Shown one piece after another: positions 38,982-47,805 of a stretch of DNA of 64,000 nucleotides (positions are counted from its first letter, which is position 1; the number at the start of each line of letters is the position of its first letter). The translations under genes were made by a program, and so were the position numbers. The stretch spans positions 3,224,001 through 3,288,000 of the forward strand of contig NZ_CP025030.1 of the NCBI RefSeq assembly GCF_002812705.1. Reading direction: 5' to 3'. A model generated the notes under the pieces. The model saw only the letters and a list, made by a program, of their open reading frames with translations. It made no database searches and was not told the DNA's origin. Source of the DNA: Achromobacter spanius. Lineage in GTDB: Bacteria > Pseudomonadota > Gammaproteobacteria > Burkholderiales > Burkholderiaceae_B.

Positions 38982-39866
38982 ATGGGGAAGGGGACCATGT
39001 TGCTGAACCTGAGCATGTTGATGGCGGCGCTGGCCGTGGGTTGCGTGACCTGGTTTGCGCTGCGCCCCTTGCTGGGCGGCAAACAGGTGGTGTCGGCCGG
39101 ATTGCCGTGGTGGTGGCGGGCGGCCTGGCCTTGGGTATCTGCCGTGGCACCGATCGCTGGGCCGTTATGTTCGTGGCGCCTGCGCACCCGATTGGCGCGC
39201 GCAATCGAATGGGCGGGCCTGCCGGCAAGCGTGGGTTACGCGCACGTGGCGGCATTGAGCGCCAGCGCGGCGTTGCTGGCTGGTGGGGCGGCGGCAGGTG
39301 CGATGGCGGGCTACGGCATGTCGCTCTTGGGCTGGATGCCTTGGGCACTGGCCTTGGGCGTCATGGCCGGCCTGGCCCCCCGCGCCTGGCTGCGAAGCCT
39401 GAGCAAAACACGCCGCCGCAGCATTGAACGCGATCTGCCCTTTGTGTTCGACATGATGACGTTATGCGTGGAAGCGGGTTTGAGCGTGCAGGGGGCGCTG
39501 CAGTTGGCGGCGCAAAGCGGTCCGCAAGGCGTTCTGCGTGATGCCTTGGCGGAGGCCTTGGCCGAGATGCGGGCGGGCGTTACGCGCACAGCGGCGATCA
39601 AGGCGCTGGCCGACCGCAGCAACAGCCCGCTTGCCCGGACCTGGGCCGCCGCATTGGCGCAAGCCGAGGCGCTGGGCATCAGCCTGGGGCCGGTTCTGCG
39701 GGCACAGGCGGCGCAGTGCCGCAGCGACCGGCACGTGCGAGCCGAACAATTGGCGATGCAGGCGCCGGTAAAAATGCTGCTGCCCTTGATCGCGTGCATT
39801 TTCCCGTGCACGTTCATCGTGCTGGCGTTTCCCATTGCCGTTCAATTGCTGCAAAGCGTGCAATGA
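38982..39866 (+). CDS. tadC: Tad pilus inner-membrane platform protein TadC
   Basis: TadC is the partner of TadB. The 294-residue product has several hydrophobic segments at the N terminus and one at the C terminus (LLPLIACIFPCTFIVLAFPIAV), with a T2SSF domain between (LPFVFDMMTLCVEAGLSVQGALQLAAQ). The start ATG 38982 has the very strong ribosome-binding site AGGAGGGGG, and this is the only junction in the operon with such a site, suggesting higher TadC translation. Its stop overlaps the next start by ATGA. Confidence 0.9.
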   Translation: MGKGTMLLNLSMLMAALAVGCVTWFALRPLLGGKQVVSAGLPWWWRAAWPWVSAVAPIAGPLCSWRLRTRLARAIEWAGLPASVGYAHVAALSASAALLAGGAAAGAMAGYGMSLLGWMPWALALGVMAGLAPRAWLRSLSKTRRRSIERDLPFVFDMMTLCVEAGLSVQGALQLAAQSGPQGVLRDALAEALAEMRAGVTRTAAIKALADRSNSPLARTWAAALAQAEALGISLGPVLRAQAAQCRSDRHVRAEQLAMQAPVKMLLPLIACIFPCTFIVLAFPIAVQLLQSVQ

Positions 39867-40231
39867 ATGGCCCCCCGCCCTTGCCACCTGTCCGGCTGAG
39901 GTTCTTGCTTGTGGATGGCTGGATGAGCCGGATGCGGGGGCTGCTGGGACGCCGACCGCCTGGCAAGCGGTCCGGCGTGTTGCTCATGCCCTGCGCTGGC
40001 GTGCATACCTTTGGCATGCGCTATGCCATCGACGTGGCGTTTGTCGGGCGGGATCTGCGGGTGATGAAGGTGCGCAGGGCGCTGCCGCCCTGCCGCATTG
40101 CCTTATGCCTGGGCGCTGTTGCCGTTGTCGAGATGCGGGCCGGCGTTATTGATGCCGAACACGGAGGTATAGGCAGGATAGAAGCTGCAATACAGCGCGC
40201 CGCCCGCGGCGATATTGAACGGAATCTGTAG
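39863..40231 (+). CDS. DUF192 family protein, last gene of the Tad operon
   Basis: A 122-residue DUF192 protein. The conserved segments are MSRMRGLLGRRPPGKRSGVLLMPC and VHTFGMRYAIDVAFVGRDLRVMKV, with RALPPCRIALCLGAVAVVEMRAG at the usual end of the domain. DUF192 genes often close Tad operons in Betaproteobacteria, but their function is not established. The last about 43 codons (from 40103) run antisense through the 3' end of the convergent membrane-protein gene. The original stop may have been lost or the tail newly gained. ATGA overlap with tadC. Confidence 0.8.
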   Translation: MNGPPPLPPVRLRFLLVDGWMSRMRGLLGRRPPGKRSGVLLMPCAGVHTFGMRYAIDVAFVGRDLRVMKVRRALPPCRIALCLGAVAVVEMRAGVIDAEHGGIGRIEAAIQRAARGDIERNL

Positions 40232-40906
40232 AGTGCCCGCGAATTCGAGCGACAGGCCCATATACACCAGCAGGCCGGCGCACAGGTCGATGAAGAGGAA
40301 CACAAGTGCCCAGGTGGCGCCGTACACCAGAAAGGGCCACTTGTTGCGCCAGCACGCAATGCCGGAGAAAAACAAGGCTTGCACCAAGCGCAGGCCATGC
40401 CACGCGACCAACACCGGGGCATGCCAGAACAAGGCCGCGATCACGACATAAATAATGGCGAAGATGGTCAGCGGAACCCGCATGGCCATCAGGATAGGGT
40501 CCAGAGAGCGCTCGACGGAAGCAATGCGATAGGCCTCCGCCATTGAGTCCATGAACGGCAGGAAAGTCAGCAGGCCGGCCGCCATGCTCAAGCCCGCGTA
40601 CAACAAGCCCATCAGGAACAGCTTCCTGAACACGCCCGGCTGCTTAAGGGGTTTGCCCCACATCGACGGCAGCATGACGCGGTCGGCCTCAATGTGCTTG
40701 CACGCCGACAAGGTCATGAGGGTGATGATGGGCATGAGCGCCACGACCAGAATCGGACCCACGGGAGGCGTCGCGCTGGCGAAGACGACCAGAAGGCTGA
40801 TGAACATTGCCCAGGTAAACATGGCCAGGGGTTGTTTGCGGAACAGACGGAAGCCGTCTCGAACCCATTGCCAGCCGGACGTCGCGGGTAAGAATGCTGC
40901 TTGCAT
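40103..40906 (-). CDS. BPSS1780-type integral membrane protein
   Basis: A 267-residue protein with about six membrane segments (for example LAMFTWAMFISLLVVFASA, PILVVALMPIITLMTL, FAIIYVVIAALFWHAPVLVAW, WPFLVYGATWALVFLFIDL). It begins MQAAFLPATSGWQWVRDGFRLF, the start of the BPSS1780 family of Betaproteobacteria. No function is assigned to the family. Its 3' end overlaps the DUF192 gene by 129 bp tail to tail. thrB lies just downstream of its start in the other direction of travel (same strand, 65 bp upstream). Confidence 0.8.
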   Translation of the reverse strand: MQAAFLPATSGWQWVRDGFRLFRKQPLAMFTWAMFISLLVVFASATPPVGPILVVALMPIITLMTLSACKHIEADRVMLPSMWGKPLKQPGVFRKLFLMGLLYAGLSMAAGLLTFLPFMDSMAEAYRIASVERSLDPILMAMRVPLTIFAIIYVVIAALFWHAPVLVAWHGLRLVQALFFSGIACWRNKWPFLVYGATWALVFLFIDLCAGLLVYMGLSLEFAGTLQIPFNIAAGGALYCSFYPAYTSVFGINNAGPHLDNGNSAQA

Positions 40907-40971
40907 GGCTCTCTAAAGGAGGATGTCTCTCAAAAAGGGACGCGCTAGCCCCATTATGCGGGGCGTTACGG

Positions 40972-41940
40972 TTACGGCAATATTGGCAAGCGCGAGCGGT
41001 GGCGTGCCTGCAACACTCTTTCGAAGTGGCGCGGGTCGTGCGGTTTAAGCGTTTGCGCGGGTCGGGGCAGGAAAAAGTCGTACAGGCGGGAGATCCAGAA
41101 GCGCAGGGCGGCCGCTCGCAGCATCAGGGGCCAGACTTCCCGTTCGGCGTCGGTGAACGGGCGCACGCCGGCGTAGGCGGCCAGCCATGATTGCACCAGC
41201 TCGGGGACGAATTCGCCGGTATCGCGGTCAATGCACCAGTCGTTGACGCTGACCGCCACGTCGAATAGCCAGGTGTCGCAGCCCGCGAAATAGAAGTCGA
41301 TGATGCCGCCCATAAGCGGATCTTCGAACGTGCCCGCAAACAGCACATTGTCGCGGAAGAGGTCGCAGTGGGCGGGGCCTGTCTGCAGCGCCTGCCAGGC
41401 GGGCGTGGTCACCGCGGCTTGTTGGGCACCCAGTTCCGCGCTTATTAGCTCGGCCTGCTCGGGCGTCAGAAACGGCATGACTTTGGGGGCCGTTTCCAGC
41501 CACCAGTTCAAGCCGCGCAGGTTGGGCTGGTGGATCGGGAAATCCTGGGCGGCCAGATGGGCGCGGGCCAGGGTCGCGCCCGCCAGTGCGCAATGGGTCG
41601 CGCCGGGGGCGGGTTCGTAGCCGCCAGGCAAGCGCGACACGATGGCGCAGGGTTTGTCGTGCAGCGTCGTCAGCCGGGTGCCGTCGCGCAGGTTTTGCGG
41701 CTGCGGCACCGGGACGCCGCGTTCCGCCAGGTGGTACATCAGTTCAATGTAGAAAGGCAGTTGCGCGTGCGTCAACACCTCGAACAGCGTCAGCACGAAT
41801 TCGCCGCGGGTCGTATACAAGAAGTAATTGGTGTTCTCGATACCCGCCGTAATTCCTCGAAGCGAGACGAACTCGCCCAGGTCGAATCGCGCCAGGAGGG
41901 CGCGTGCGTCGTCGTCGGATACGGGAGTGAATACGGCCAT
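40972..41940 (-). CDS. thrB: Homoserine kinase (ThrB, choline-kinase-like type)
   Basis: This ThrB phosphorylates homoserine in threonine synthesis and belongs to the APH/choline-kinase fold type used by many Beta- and Gammaproteobacteria, not the GHMP type of E. coli. Signatures include GIENTNYFLYTTRGEFVLTL, HCDLFRDNVLF (catalytic loop) and IDFYFAGCDTWLFDVAVSVNDWC (metal binding). The 322 residues starting MAVFTPVSDDDARALL match the family; the frame extends to 43167 upstream but only as shadow of dusA. There is no clear ribosome-binding site. Confidence 0.94.
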   Translation of the reverse strand: MAVFTPVSDDDARALLARFDLGEFVSLRGITAGIENTNYFLYTTRGEFVLTLFEVLTHAQLPFYIELMYHLAERGVPVPQPQNLRDGTRLTTLHDKPCAIVSRLPGGYEPAPGATHCALAGATLARAHLAAQDFPIHQPNLRGLNWWLETAPKVMPFLTPEQAELISAELGAQQAAVTTPAWQALQTGPAHCDLFRDNVLFAGTFEDPLMGGIIDFYFAGCDTWLFDVAVSVNDWCIDRDTGEFVPELVQSWLAAYAGVRPFTDAEREVWPLMLRAAALRFWISRLYDFFLPRPAQTLKPHDPRHFERVLQARHRSRLPILP

Positions 41941-42123
41941 TGATGTACAGGGTAAGGAGTTAACGGACGCGCGGACATGCCTGGTGCGGCGGCGGCGGCG
42001 CAATTTTAGACCACATAGCGCCTGGGCCGTTCGGAAGGGGCGCGGGCAGGCGGGGACGGGCTGCCGGACATATTGCCGCGAAGCCCGTAAAATACCGCAT
42101 CCCCTTGTTTTGTAGAGTGATTC

Positions 42124-43140
42124 TTGGACTCCCCCGACTGGCGGCTGTGCGTCGCCCCGATGATTGACGTAACCGATCGCCATTGCCGCTATTTCCATCG
42201 GCTGCTGGCTCCCCGCGCGCGCCTGTATACGGAAATGATCACGACGGGCGCGCTGTTGCATGGCAACGTCCCGCGGCACCTGGACTTTGACGAAGCCGAG
42301 CACCCCGTGGCGCTGCAGCTTGGCGGTAGCGAGCCCGACGCATTGGCCCAGGCGGCCAAGCTGGGCCGCCAATGGGGTTACGACGAAATCAACCTCAACT
42401 GCGGCTGTCCCTCGGAGCGCGTGCAAAAAGGCGCGTTCGGCGCCTGCCTGATGGCCGAGCCCGCCCTGGTCGCGGATTGCATGAAAGCCATGCAGGACGC
42501 CGTCGACGTCCCCGTCACCGTCAAGCATCGCTTGGGCCTCGATTACGAGAATTCCTACGAATTCGTCCGAGACTTCGTCGGCAAGATTTATGACACGGGA
42601 TGCCGGGTCTTCATTGCCCACGCCCGCAATGCGGTGTTGAAGGGCTTGTCGCCGAAGGACAACCGCGAAATTCCGCCGCTGCGTTACGACGTGGTCAAGC
42701 AGCTCAAGCGCGACTTTCCCGATTGCACATTTGTGCTGAACGGCGGGTTGGCCGACGCGGATCAGTCCGTTGGGGCCGCGAACGAGTTCGATGGTGTGAT
42801 GCTGGGCCGGGCCGCCTGGCACACGCCGCGCGTGCTGTCCGAGGTTTCCCTGCAATTGTGGCCGTCGGTGCGCCTGCCCACCGATGCGCAGGTGGTGGAC
42901 GCCATGACCGAATACGCCACCAGGCAGGTGGCGAAGGGCGTGCCCTTGCGCGTGATGACGCGCCCGATGCTGGGCTTGGTGAATGGGCAGTCCGGGGCGC
43001 GGCGCTGGCGCCGGATGCTGTCGGATCCGGCCCTGCTTGCGGCCAACAACCCTGACTTGATCTATGACGCCTGGCGCAGCCAGCGGCAGGCGCCGGATGT
43101 GCGCGGCGCCGCATTGGAAGCGGCGCCGGCGGGGGGCTGA
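42124..43140 (+). CDS. dusA: tRNA-dihydrouridine(20/20a) synthase DusA
   Basis: DusA reduces U20 and U20a in the tRNA D-loop with FMN and NADPH. The FMN-binding segment APMIDVTDRHCRYFHRLL starts at residue 11; the catalytic cysteine is in NCGCPSERVQKGAFGACLM; and HARNAVLKGLSPKDNREIPPL is typical for DusA. The product has 338 residues. It begins with TTG at 42124: the frame is closed by a TGA at 42118, and the next ATG (42160) would cut into the FMN-binding motif. It is divergent from thrB across a 183-bp gap. Confidence 0.95.
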   Translation: MDSPDWRLCVAPMIDVTDRHCRYFHRLLAPRARLYTEMITTGALLHGNVPRHLDFDEAEHPVALQLGGSEPDALAQAAKLGRQWGYDEINLNCGCPSERVQKGAFGACLMAEPALVADCMKAMQDAVDVPVTVKHRLGLDYENSYEFVRDFVGKIYDTGCRVFIAHARNAVLKGLSPKDNREIPPLRYDVVKQLKRDFPDCTFVLNGGLADADQSVGAANEFDGVMLGRAAWHTPRVLSEVSLQLWPSVRLPTDAQVVDAMTEYATRQVAKGVPLRVMTRPMLGLVNGQSGARRWRRMLSDPALLAANNPDLIYDAWRSQRQAPDVRGAALEAAPAGG

Positions 43141-43180
43141 CGGCAGGCTGGCGGCTGCGGCCGCCAAAGCCTGGGGGGGA

Positions 43181-43639
43181 TCATGACTTGGCGGGTTCCG
43201 CGCTTTCGGTCGGCCAGTCGCGGATGTAGGCTTTCAGCATGTTGTTTTCAAACTGCTGAGCCGCCACGATCGCCTGCGCCATGTCATAGAACGAAATGAC
43301 GCCCATCAGGGTCGGGCCGTCCATGACCGGGATGTAGCGCGCATGCTTTTCCAGCATCAGGCGCTGCACTTCGTCGGCGCTGGTGTTGGGAGACACACTG
43401 ACCGGCGCATCGTCCATGATGGACCGGATGGTGGTTTCACCGGCGCCGCCATGCGCGTGCATGTGGCGGATGATCTCGCGGAACGTGAGCATGCCGGTCA
43501 GGGTGCCGAATTCCATGATGACAAGCGAGCCTATGTCCTGCTCGCTCATGGTTTGCACGGCCTGGGACACAGGCATGTCGGGCGACGCCGTATAGAGCGT
43601 GTCGCCCTTGACGCGCAAAATCTCGCTGACCTTCAACAT
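43181..43639 (-). CDS. CBS-domain pair protein
   Basis: A stand-alone pair of CBS domains in 152 residues: the first around VSEILRVKGDTLYTASPDMPVSQAVQTM, the second around SIMDDAPVSVSPNTSADEVQRLMLEKHARYIPVMD. Such proteins bind adenine nucleotides (AMP, ATP, NADH or SAM) and act as sensors on partners. The partner is unknown. AGGAGG before ATG 43639 is a strong ribosome-binding site. The yihY-type gene upstream on the same strand is 36 bp away, so the two may be cotranscribed. Confidence 0.9.
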   Translation of the reverse strand: MLKVSEILRVKGDTLYTASPDMPVSQAVQTMSEQDIGSLVIMEFGTLTGMLTFREIIRHMHAHGGAGETTIRSIMDDAPVSVSPNTSADEVQRLMLEKHARYIPVMDGPTLMGVISFYDMAQAIVAAQQFENNMLKAYIRDWPTESAEPAKS

Positions 43640-43675
43640 CGGTTCCTCCTGGGCGGACTGCGCCCTGATACTTTG

Positions 43676-44989
43676 CTATTTCTTGTTCGCTTCCAACTGC
43701 AATAGGGGAGCGACTCCATTTTCGGTATTCTGCGCTTCTCCGCACAGTTCTTCCAGCGTTGGCGCATTTTCCTGGGAAATCACGGACGAGGCGACTCGCA
43801 GGATCTCCGGATCGTTTCGTACCCGGGCCTGGCCGCGGTCCAGCAGAAAATTGTCCACGACCGGCGCCATCGATGTTTCGCGAGCATCGCAGGTCAGCAC
43901 CCAGAGGTCTTCCGGGCTGCGGGTGGCCAGACCCATCGCGCTCAGCTTTTCCAGCACGTCGTTCAGTTCGTCTTGGTGCAGACGCAGTTGCGAAGCAAGC
44001 ACGTTGGCGGGCAGGCCCGGCGGATTAGCGGACTGCGCGCGGCGCAGGGCGCGCAAGGCGTCCAGGGCATCCACGAATTGCGCGCCGGGGTAGCGGTTGA
44101 TCTTGCGGCGGCCCAGTCGGATCAGCGGCGCGCTGGAAGCCAGGATGGCGCCCAGCAGCACGGCCAGCCACGACAGGTAGATCCACAACAGAAATATCGG
44201 CAGTGTGGCGAATGCGCCGTAAATGACGGTGTAGGTGGGAAACCGGGTCAGGTAGTACGCAAAGCCCGACTTCATGATTTCCAGGACGATGGCCGTCACG
44301 GCCCCGCCAATCAGCGCATCCCGCCACAGCACGTCCCGGTTGGGGACGAAGACGAACAGGGCCGCGAAGCCCAAACCCGTCAGGATCAGCGGCATGAAGG
44401 AAACGGCGATGCTGATGATTTCCGGGACGTCGCGCACCAGTCCCAGGGATTCGCGCGCCACGAAAGAGGTGGCCCACAAGCTGGCGCCGGCCAGGACCGG
44501 CCCCAGCGTGATGATGGCCCAATACACCAGCGCGCGCTGCCGTAGCGGCCGCTGGCGCGTCACATGCCAGATGTCATTGAAGGCCTGGTCGATCGTCATG
44601 ATCAACAGCAGGGAAGTCACCAGCAGGAACGCGCCGCCAATGGCCGTCAGGCGGGACGCCTGGCGCGCGAACTGGTTCAGGTAGTCCATGATGTTGTCCG
44701 AGACGGACGGCGGCATCAGGCTGTTGGCGAGGAAGTCTTCGAGGGCGACACGGAACTCCTGAAACACCGGAAAGGCGGTGAACAGGGAAAGCACCACTGC
44801 CAGCATGGGCACGATAGCCAGCACCGTAGTGAAGGTGAGGCTGGACGCGACTTGCAGAAGTTTTTCTTCGTTGGCGCGTTGCAGGGTGAACCGAAAAACA
44901 CGTCCTGCCCTGACAAGCCATGAAGAGCGCGGGGTCGCGGGTTTGGTAGCCGCCGGCGTGGCGGCGACGGACTCGGCGGGGCGATTCAT
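43676..44989 (-). CDS. YihY/virulence factor BrkB family membrane protein
   Basis: A 437-residue inner-membrane protein of the YihY/BrkB family, once mis-named ribonuclease BN. The hydrophobic half has about six segments (TFTTVLAIVPMLAVVLSLFTAF, IGGAFLLVTSLLLIMTIDQAFNDIWHV, LPIFLLWIYLSWLAVLLGAILASS). The cytoplasmic C terminus from about residue 310 is winged-helix-like (LPANVLASQLRLHQDELNDVLEKLSAMG). BrkB was described in Bordetella serum resistance; a transport role is proposed for the family but not proven. It is divergent from the DUF2069 gene across 17 bp. Confidence 0.9.
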   Translation of the reverse strand: MNRPAESVAATPAATKPATPRSSWLVRAGRVFRFTLQRANEEKLLQVASSLTFTTVLAIVPMLAVVLSLFTAFPVFQEFRVALEDFLANSLMPPSVSDNIMDYLNQFARQASRLTAIGGAFLLVTSLLLIMTIDQAFNDIWHVTRQRPLRQRALVYWAIITLGPVLAGASLWATSFVARESLGLVRDVPEIISIAVSFMPLILTGLGFAALFVFVPNRDVLWRDALIGGAVTAIVLEIMKSGFAYYLTRFPTYTVIYGAFATLPIFLLWIYLSWLAVLLGAILASSAPLIRLGRRKINRYPGAQFVDALDALRALRRAQSANPPGLPANVLASQLRLHQDELNDVLEKLSAMGLATRSPEDLWVLTCDARETSMAPVVDNFLLDRGQARVRNDPEILRVASSVISQENAPTLEELCGEAQNTENGVAPLLQLEANKK

Positions 44990-45006
44990 CAGGCGATAAT
45001 AGCAGC

Positions 45007-45378
45007 ATGAACCTTGAACTCAATCCCCGTTTGCGCCTGCTGGCGTCGGTTTCGCTGTTCGCCCTGATCGTCCTGTGCGTGACCTGGGAAACCGTGGTGG
45101 CGCCGTTGCGGCCGGGCGGATCCTGGATGTTGTTGAAGGCGCTGCCGCTGGCGTTTCCGTTGCGCGGCATCCTGCGTGGGAACCTCTACACCTATCAGTG
45201 GGCGTCCATGTTGTCGCTGCTGTATCTGATGGAAGGGGTGGTACGAGCCATGTCCGACCCCATGCCGCTTTCCGTGCTGATGGCCTGGGGCGAAATCGTT
45301 CTTTCGGCTACTTTTTTTCTTAGCGCCATTTTCTATGTGCGGCCCGCCAAGCGCGCCGCCAGGAGCCAACGCGCATGA
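45007..45378 (+). CDS. DUF2069 small membrane protein
   Basis: A 123-residue protein with four hydrophobic segments (LLASVSLFALIVLCVTWETVV, LLKALPLAFPLRGIL, WASMLSLLYLMEGVV, EIVLSATFFLSAIFYV). It matches the DUF2069 family of predicted inner-membrane proteins with unknown role. Its stop overlaps the selO start by ATGA, so the two genes are translated together. The divergent promoter shared with the YihY-type gene must be very compact. Confidence 0.85.
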   Translation: MNLELNPRLRLLASVSLFALIVLCVTWETVVAPLRPGGSWMLLKALPLAFPLRGILRGNLYTYQWASMLSLLYLMEGVVRAMSDPMPLSVLMAWGEIVLSATFFLSAIFYVRPAKRAARSQRA

Positions 45379-46871
45379 ATGCACACTCCCTATCCGAACT
45401 GCGCGCGGTCAATACATTTGCCGCGTTGCCCGCTGCCTTCTATACCCGCCTGACGCCGCAAGGCCTGAATAACCCGCGGCTGTTGCACGCCAACGCCGAC
45501 GCGGCCGCGCTGCTTGGCCTGGACCCGTCCGTCCTGACTAGCCCCGAGTTTTTGCAGGTTTTTTCCGGTTCGGAACCGCTGCCGGGCGGCGACACGCTGG
45601 CCGCGGTCTACAGCGGACATCAGTTCGGCGTGTGGGCGGGCCAGCTCGGAGACGGGCGCGCCCACCTGTTGGGCGAGGTCCAGGGGCCGGACGGGGGCTG
45701 GGAACTGCAACTGAAGGGTGCCGGGATGACGCCGTACTCACGTATGGGAGACGGCCGCGCCGTGTTGCGCTCATCCGTGCGTGAATACCTGGCCAGTGAG
45801 GCCATGCACGGTCTGGGGATTCCCACGACGCGCGCACTGGCGCTGGTGGTTTCAGATGACCCGGTCATGCGAGAAACCGTGGAAACCGCCGCCATCGTGA
45901 CGCGAATGTCGCCCAGCTTCGTTCGATTCGGTTCGTTTGAACATTGGTCATCGCGCCGACAGCCGGAATTGTTGAAGACGCTGGCCGACTACGTCATTGA
46001 CCGCTTTTACCCGCAATGTCGCGAGGCGCCGGCGGGCCAATCGCATGACTCGCCGGATGGCGTGACGCCCTACATCAACTTGCTGCGCGAGGTCACGCAC
46101 CGCACGGCGCGGTTGATGGCCGACTGGCAGGCGGTGGGCTTTTGCCATGGTGTCATGAACACCGACAACATGTCCATTCTGGGGCTCACGCTGGATTACG
46201 GCCCGTACGGCTTCATGGACGGATTCCGCCTGGGACACGTGTGCAACCATTCCGATTCGGAAGGGCGCTATTCCTGGAACCGCCAGCCGTCGGTGGCGCT
46301 GTGGAACCTGTACCGCCTGGGCGGCAGCCTGCATGTGCTGGTGCAAGACGTTGACCGCCTGCGCGCCGTGCTGGACGAGTTCGAGGCGGTCTTCACGCGC
46401 GCCTTCCACGACCGCATGGGCGCCAAGCTGGGGCTGGCGGCATGGCGGCCGGCCGATGAGGCCTTGCTGGACGACCTGCTCAAGCTGATGGACGCCAACC
46501 AGGCGGATTTCACCCTGTCATGGCGCCGGCTGGCGGACGCGGTGCTGGGACAGCGCAACGGGTTCGAAGATCTGTTCATCGATCGTCCGGCGGCTGCGGC
46601 CTGGCTAGACAGGCTGCTGGCGCGCCAGGCGCAGGACGGGCGGCCCGCGCAGGAAATCGCTGACGGCATGAACCGCGTCAACCCCTTGTATGTATTGCGC
46701 AATCACCTGGCCGAAGAGGCAATCCGGGCGGCAAAGACGGGCGACGCAAGCGAAATCGATACCTTGATGACGCTGCTGCGCAGTCCGTACGAGGCGAAAC
46801 CGGGGTATGAACGCTATGCCGGTCTGCCCCCGGATTGGGCCGGAAGTTTGGAAGTCAGCTGCTCGTCTTGA
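45375..46871 (+). CDS. selO: Protein adenylyltransferase SelO (YdiU)
   Basis: SelO is a pseudokinase-fold enzyme that transfers AMP to protein hydroxyl groups and has been linked to oxidative-stress defence. The 498-residue product shows SGHQFGVWAGQLGDGRAHLLGEV and LQLKGAGMTPYSRMGDGRAVLRSSVREYLASEA (nucleotide binding), and GVMNTDNMSILGLTLDYGPYGFMD (catalytic and metal-binding loop). The C terminus ends SCSS, with cysteine where eukaryotic SelO has selenocysteine. A terminator lies about 60 bp downstream. Confidence 0.95.
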   Translation: MNAHSLSELRAVNTFAALPAAFYTRLTPQGLNNPRLLHANADAAALLGLDPSVLTSPEFLQVFSGSEPLPGGDTLAAVYSGHQFGVWAGQLGDGRAHLLGEVQGPDGGWELQLKGAGMTPYSRMGDGRAVLRSSVREYLASEAMHGLGIPTTRALALVVSDDPVMRETVETAAIVTRMSPSFVRFGSFEHWSSRRQPELLKTLADYVIDRFYPQCREAPAGQSHDSPDGVTPYINLLREVTHRTARLMADWQAVGFCHGVMNTDNMSILGLTLDYGPYGFMDGFRLGHVCNHSDSEGRYSWNRQPSVALWNLYRLGGSLHVLVQDVDRLRAVLDEFEAVFTRAFHDRMGAKLGLAAWRPADEALLDDLLKLMDANQADFTLSWRRLADAVLGQRNGFEDLFIDRPAAAAWLDRLLARQAQDGRPAQEIADGMNRVNPLYVLRNHLAEEAIRAAKTGDASEIDTLMTLLRSPYEAKPGYERYAGLPPDWAGSLEVSCSS

Positions 46872-46930
46872 TAAGACTTAGCGCAAATCGCGCGAAAACG
46901 CATACCGAATTCTTGTGATTTACGCGAAAA

Positions 46931-46965
46931 AGCGGTGATAGAGAGCGAAATATCACGCTTTTTTT
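46931..46965 (+). terminator. Intrinsic terminator after selO
   Basis: AGCG-G-TGATA (46931-46940, one bulged G) pairs with TATCA-CGCT (46951-46959), followed by seven Ts. It separates selO from the response-regulator gene. Confidence 0.75.
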
Positions 46966-47085
46966 CACTGCAATCATTCGTTTCCATTGTAAATCTCGTA
47001 AGATTGTCGCCTGTTGGACACCCAGGATCGCATACCGCATCCATGGGGCATTTGTCGACAATTTTCAATATAAAGCACTCTGAAT

Positions 47086-47805
47086 ATGCCTGGCGCAGAT
47101 GGTTTGCTATGTATCGGTCTGCTTGAGGATGACGCCGACTTCCGAGAGGAACTGGCGTTAGGCCTGGGCGGCTATGGTTTTCGGGTAGCGTTTGCTTGTG
47201 ACAATGCGGCCGCGTTTTATCGTCGGCTGCAGGAGCAGCCGTGCGACATCGTCATACTGGATGCGCATCTTCCAGGTGAAGACGGCTTTTCCGTCGCCAC
47301 GCGGCTGCGGGCATTGAGCCCGGTAGGCATTGTCATGCTGACAGGTCGTAGCGCCCTGGAAGACCGGGTGCGCGGCCTGGAAGGCGGCGCGGACGTCTAT
47401 ATGACCAAGCCTGTGGACTTGCTTGAACTCAGCTCCGTGATTCGCAGCCTGGCTCGCCGCATGCGGCTGGCCAAGGCGCCGCGTCCGGCCGACGCCGAAT
47501 CGCGAGCATCGGCGGACAGCACCTGGTCATTACAGGACGGGGGCTGGATCCTGGTGGCGCCAGACGGCGCATCGCTGCACTTGAGCGCACAGGAACGGAC
47601 GTTCCTGATGGCCCTGATGGATGCGGCAGGCAATGCCGTCAGCCGCCAGGTATTGGCGGAATTGTTCTTGCCCGAGAGTCCAGGTGGATTCGAACTGCGC
47701 CGCATCGATGTGCTGGTGAGCCGCCTGCGCGCCAAGGCGCAAACCGCCGGCCTCAAGCTGCCGGTCTTGTCGGTGCGCGGCCAAGGTTACGTGTTCGCAG
47801 CCTGA
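47086..47805 (+). CDS. OmpR/PhoB-type response regulator
   Basis: A 239-residue two-domain regulator. The receiver domain (about 8-125) has acidic residues LLEDDADFRE, the phosphorylation site D59 in VILDAHLPGEDGF and the lysine in YMTKPVDLLEL. The C-terminal winged helix (about 148-239) has LSAQERTFLMALMDAAGNAVSR and RIDVLVSRLRAKAQ, then LSVRGQGYVFAA. The ATG has only a weak ribosome-binding site. The gene faces a histidine kinase gene and overlaps it by 19 bp tail to tail; the pair is therefore probably cognate but not cotranscribed. Targets are unknown, though the neighbouring c-di-GMP and adhesin genes are candidates. Confidence 0.9.
   Translation: MPGADGLLCIGLLEDDADFREELALGLGGYGFRVAFACDNAAAFYRRLQEQPCDIVILDAHLPGEDGFSVATRLRALSPVGIVMLTGRSALEDRVRGLEGGADVYMTKPVDLLELSSVIRSLARRMRLAKAPRPADAESRASADSTWSLQDGGWILVAPDGASLHLSAQERTFLMALMDAAGNAVSRQVLAELFLPESPGGFELRRIDVLVSRLRAKAQTAGLKLPVLSVRGQGYVFAA

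Noticed and set aside
41941..43167. N-terminal extension of the thrB frame to 43167
   Set aside because: The extra residues are antisense to dusA; thrB relatives begin at MAVFTPV.
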